Source of the DNA: Micropterix aruncella
Lineage: Eukaryota > Arthropoda > Insecta > Lepidoptera > Micropterigidae
DNA length: 64,000 nt
NCBI GenBank assembly: GCA_944548615.1
Contig: OX155980.1
Span: 40,239,938-40,303,937, forward strand
Direction: 5' to 3'
Shown here piece by piece: positions 60,565-64,000 of this stretch. Position 1 is the stretch's first letter. Every line of letters starts with the position of its first letter. The notes beneath the pieces are model-generated. The model was given only the letters and a program-made list of their open reading frames with translations. It was not told the DNA's origin and did not search any database. Both the position numbers and the translations under genes were made by a program.

Positions 60565-60872
60565 GCAAAACGAGTGGTGGTTTACCTGGCGAGATCCCGA
60601 TCCGATCGGCTGCTCGACGAAATGATGACCGAACTGCAAACGGTGGAGACTCTCAATTGCCTAATTGAACGTACCGAAACGCCACCGTTCTATCGACTTA
60701 CCAGCGTGCGGAAAACGTCAAGCCATTCAGACGGAGGATGTGGCGTTGGCCAACCGGGAAACGTCACCGGGGAGCCTGATGTTAATGTGACGGTGGGAGT
60801 GAGCACTGATCTCGCCGAAAAAGGAACGATTCACACAAAGCGGCATAGCGGAGAAGATCCTGCTAAATCAAG
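60565..60872 (+). CDS. fry: Furry (fry), internal exon E
   Basis: Acceptor TTTGGTCACAG. Donor read as TCAAG|GTTTTT, which is weak, so the 3' edge is less sure. 102 codons plus two bases: [40 protein letters not shown] and [19 protein letters not shown] variable Gly/Val/Asn-rich linker follows, then [18 protein letters not shown]. The first 60 residues are highly conserved in Furry. The linker length varies between species. The reading frame continues beyond the window. Confidence 0.93.
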
Positions 60873-62229
60873 GTTTTTTTTTAAGTTTGTTTACTACTGT
60901 ATATTAAGACTGGACACACTGCATATTAAGACACATTCAGACTGGAGTCAAATATGGTGATTTTTCCATCTATAGCCTAAGTTATAACCAACCCTGTATA
61001 ATGACACATGGCAAGAATCACCAAAACAAAAAAAACAAAAAAAATATTATGGACGCCACCGCCTCTTTTATTTTATAGCAAAGACAGAAACTAATTTTTA
61101 AAAAAAATAAAAATACTGAAAGAAAAAAAATAATACCAGATACTCTAAAAAACCAATCTCAGAGTGTGGGCTAAGTTTTTTTTCATTGGATTTGGCCCTC
61201 AGAAAATCCTTTTCCCCCAGAACATCCAAAAGGAAACACGCATGTATATAAAAGTTCGCGTTTAATACGCCACGAAGGCACCACTCGAGTATCCCATTTT
61301 CTCGGCGTGCCATATGCACGCTCAAAAAAAAAACGGGCTCCAGCCAACAATTCAAGTTGTGTCTGTCACATGAAGGCAAAAATCCCGAAGGAATCGGGCG
61401 GCGAACTTACGTGGCACACATGTGCGAAAACAAAACAACAAAATAAGCAGTTTTTGTTACAGCCCCCCTTCCGAAAAAGAAATCGGTAAAGCCAACGAAC
61501 GATTTCAAACGAATCGTCCCGATTCAAAAACGCCAAAGCATATACTACCAAGAAATAATGAAAACTCCTTGTTTAATCACTCGACAAAACTCTCCCTCTC
61601 TTAGGGAGGAAACAACTCTATTGTGACATAAGAAAAATACTAAAAGAAAAACAACTTCTCCCCGTTAGCTATGGATGAAAAACCTGATAGGTAAGGTACT
61701 GCAGAGGTCAACTGCTATTTTAAACTCTCTACTTGACCGTAGAGGAAAAAAAAACTACTACATCAAAAAAAAACAACTTCTCATGGGATGCACAAGGCCC
61801 ATGTACAAAAACAAAACCAATACCCGGTGTCCTAGCATCCGGGAAAAAAACACATTTACTTATCAAAGGAGCACCGAACAACTTCCGAACAATCAAGCCA
61901 AAAAGCTTGTTGTGGACAAAAGAAACTAATGACTATATTGTTAGACCTCGACAGAACACATACCTACTAGGGAATGTGAATACTGTCGATTACTACCTTG
62001 CACACCACCTTCTTGCATACTTCCCTCTCATGATACATATTCAAACCACAGTGGTGCTAGACAGGATTGCTAGCACGACTGATATCAAACACGATGATTT
62101 CAGTGAACTATCACCGAGTGGTTACTAAAACACACCTTTGTAAAGGACAAAATTATTAGAGTCGAGCTAATCGAACTTATTATAACAGCTTTTCAGATGG
62201 ATGTTAACGAGAAAAAATGAATAATTACA
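60873..62229. other. furry downstream intron, unassigned part
   Basis: No further furry exon is visible to 64000. AT-rich to 61140, then several overlapping lysine/asparagine-rich frames (61675-62128) with no recognisable domain. They may be an eroded retroelement, given the integrase relic next to them. Confidence 0.4.
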
Positions 62230-62910
62230 GAAATTATTGGAAACCTTGAGGATTAAGTTTGAAATCCTTAATATGCCAGGAACCAATATTCTTTCTTTGA
62301 GCATTCAGCAATTCATACACCAGAGCAGAATGTTTCTTAAATATCTGGCACTTTTCATACCATGGGGCAAATTTAGAAATAAAATAGTTTCCCGTATTGC
62401 TCAGGAAATATGTTTTCTTATAAACCGTATCACCCACTTCAAATTCCGCAGGTCGGTGTTTAAGGTCATAGTAAATCTTGTTGTCAGCTTGCGAATTTAC
62501 TAGTTTCTTCCTCACGGTATGTAAAACGCCGGACAACTCGCTCAAATCCTGAGTGTAGGACAACCTACTGCCAAAAATGACCTCGGCTTAGGATCCCGGA
62601 GATAGAGTATAAAATGAACCGTCAAGAATTGGGTCTCACCCAGTAGATACCGAAACAGCCTAATTGATCGCCACCTGAATGGCAGAAAGGTGGAGATCCC
62701 AGTAGCGTGGGTCATTTTTCACTGATAATGCCAAAGCAGTGACAACTCCACGGTTCTGCCTCTCAGTCGTATTGACCTGAGGGCATTATTTCGGGTTCAA
62801 GTAAACCTTGGGAATCCGATACTTGGACATTAGTTTTGTAAACTCCTTGCCAATGGATTGTTTTCCATTATCAGAAATAACCTACTGCGACACACCAAAG
62901 CGCAAAAAGA
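62230..62910 (-). pseudogene. Gypsy-type LTR retroelement integrase relic
   Basis: Reading right to left: ISDNGKQSIGKEFTKLM (integrase core with catalytic Asp), NTTERQNRGVVTAL (the third acidic residue region), then WDLHLSAIQVAIN. A frame break leads into 62563-62234: a linker, YYDLKHRPAEFEVGDTVYKK and WYEKCQIFKKHSALVYELLN, the usual GPxxI-type C-terminal module. Stops lie at TERQ upstream positions. No RT, protease or LTR was found. Confidence 0.8.
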
Positions 62911-63465
62911 CATTATGCTCCATTATGTGACTATAGATTTATTGCGCTCCCTTGAATTTTCCTATTCTGATAGTACTAATTTTCCCGCATATATGGAACC
63001 CGCTTATATCGAATTCCCGCTTATTTCGAACCAAATTTTCGGTCCCTTGCTCCAAATTCTACCCAGATATAACAAAGATCTTGGAAAAATGCCACAACGT
63101 TCAGAAATTTTTGAAGGGTGTTGAATAAAAACAAGGAAAAAGATAATGATTACTGGAAATTTAATTTCATCTTTATAAACGATAAACATGTTTTTATTGA
63201 ACGTTCAAGTAAAAAAAAGAATAAGTCTGACTAGATATCATTAACTAGAAAATTACAGTACAATTCACTTGGACACGACAGAAATTGAGTAATGTACTCA
63301 TCATTTCTTGAAAAAGTCATCAATGGTTGATTGCTTAAGGTGTTGGGTAGCTGCGGAGATGGTCAGATCCTCTATTTTGTCCATCATCCTGCATATCGTA
63401 AATTTGCAAGTTCAAAATGATATGAATTGCAAACAAGAAATATATCTAAAAATATGTTTGTATTT
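62911..63465. other. Unassigned sequence
   Basis: No gene recognised. The phrase TTCCCGCTTAT.TCGAA occurs at 62983-63035 and again near 63973, suggesting one more old repeat. Confidence 0.4.
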
Positions 63466-63469
63466 GATC

Positions 63470-63845
63470 ATATTAAATAAAATAAAATACAAACGGAGCT
63501 GCCATGGAATTCACCGACCAAAAATCGGGCCCATCATATATAATTTTTACACTTCTGGGAGGTGAAGGGTGGATTCCGAACTAACGACCGGCGGTGGTAG
63601 GTTTAGGACAGCTGTTTTGCCACATGTGAGCGTTCACCTTACCACCCATTCACTCCCCCTTCGAAGCCATAGAATTTGAGATGCAGTGATCGCGGTTTTA
63701 GATATTTTTTCTAGAAAGAAGTTGATTATTTTCCTGGAGAGACCAAGATTTAGCTGGCAGGCCACGAGCGCCTACTTCCACCGCGTAAAGGTGAACAGTG
63801 AAGCCGTTCCGGGTGACGGCATTTGCGAGGTCATGGTATTTATTG
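63470..63845 (+). repeat. Interspersed repeat, family D, copy 2
   Basis: Inverted relative to 11205-11585 and co-linear through most of its length. Confidence 0.8.
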
Positions 63846-64000
63846 AAAATGCATTTCAACCGTAATATTAGTGTCCTCTATTGAGAGACTGCAAGGCAGT
63901 GGAAAGACATTTATTTCCAAGATTTTTGATTTTTACTCATTTTCTGGCCTTTACAAGCAAAAATAGACTTTTCCCGCTTATATCAAATTTTTACTCCGAC
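63846..64000. other. Window end
   Basis: Short AT-rich sequence with no recognisable feature. Confidence 0.4.

Noticed and set aside
62234..62563. 109-codon minus-strand frame as a host gene
   Set aside because: Its motifs and the upstream SDNGKQ region show it is the C-terminal part of a retroelement integrase.

Overview
This window is animal nuclear DNA: AT-rich, intron-containing, and dominated by transposable elements. An insect, most likely a moth or butterfly, is my best reading. The reasons are a strong match to furry, an insect-style neuropeptide GPCR, and Helitron ends of the type common in lepidopteran genomes (5' TCTATACTAATATTATAAAG, 3' hairpin then CAGCTAG). The order-level call is an inference and could be wrong. 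There are no operons, Shine-Dalgarno sites, CRISPR arrays or rRNA/tRNA genes that I can see.

Only two host genes are well supported. (1) Five consecutive in-phase exons of furry (fry) lie on the + strand at 27753-27875, 33423-33556, 50303-50407, 59339-59473 and 60565-60872. They encode about 250 residues from the interior of this very large protein, which scaffolds NDR kinase in cell morphogenesis. Earlier and later exons are outside the window. (2) A rhodopsin-class peptide GPCR lies on the - strand, with exon 1 at 22079-21282 and exon 2 at 16744-16499. They are joined by a GC-AG intron and give a 347-aa receptor. The first fry exon seen is internal to the protein and I see no fry exon to its left, so the GPCR probably sits antisense inside a fry intron. 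A possible last exon of a third gene lies at 5411-5245 (-).

Layout. 1-4.1 kb: a composite element with about 365-bp terminal inverted repeats, holding a rearranged Tc1 relic and a head-to-head pair of a 600-bp repeat. 4.1-5.2 kb: long TA arrays around a MITE. 6.5-8.1 kb: a tandem duplication and a TTAA MITE. 8.5-11.2 kb: two decayed LINEs. 11.7-15.0 kb: a Helitron carrying a LINE. 15.6-16.4 kb: a 122-bp minisatellite next to the GPCR. 16.5-22.1 kb: the GPCR and its repeat-filled intron. 22.8-26.9 kb: a 4.1-kb transposon with about 670-bp inverted repeats and a decayed gene of a widespread unnamed family, followed by a deleted mariner that ends 40 bp before the first fry exon. 27.9-33.4 kb: fry intron with LINEs, mariner and a TTAA MITE. 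33.6-50.3 kb: the largest fry intron, with a Penelope derivative, nested inverted repeats, a Mutator-like/YqaJ transposon gene, a Harbinger relic, a 5-kb Helitron with about 25 internal repeats and a LINE inside it, and a TA-array inverted structure. 50.4-59.3 kb: Penelope endonuclease copies with target-site duplications and a LINE relic. 59.5-64 kb: a LINE relic squeezed against the fifth fry exon and a gypsy-type integrase relic.

The two host genes have no evident functional link beyond nesting. Almost every other open frame is a transposon relic or a chance frame in a repeat.
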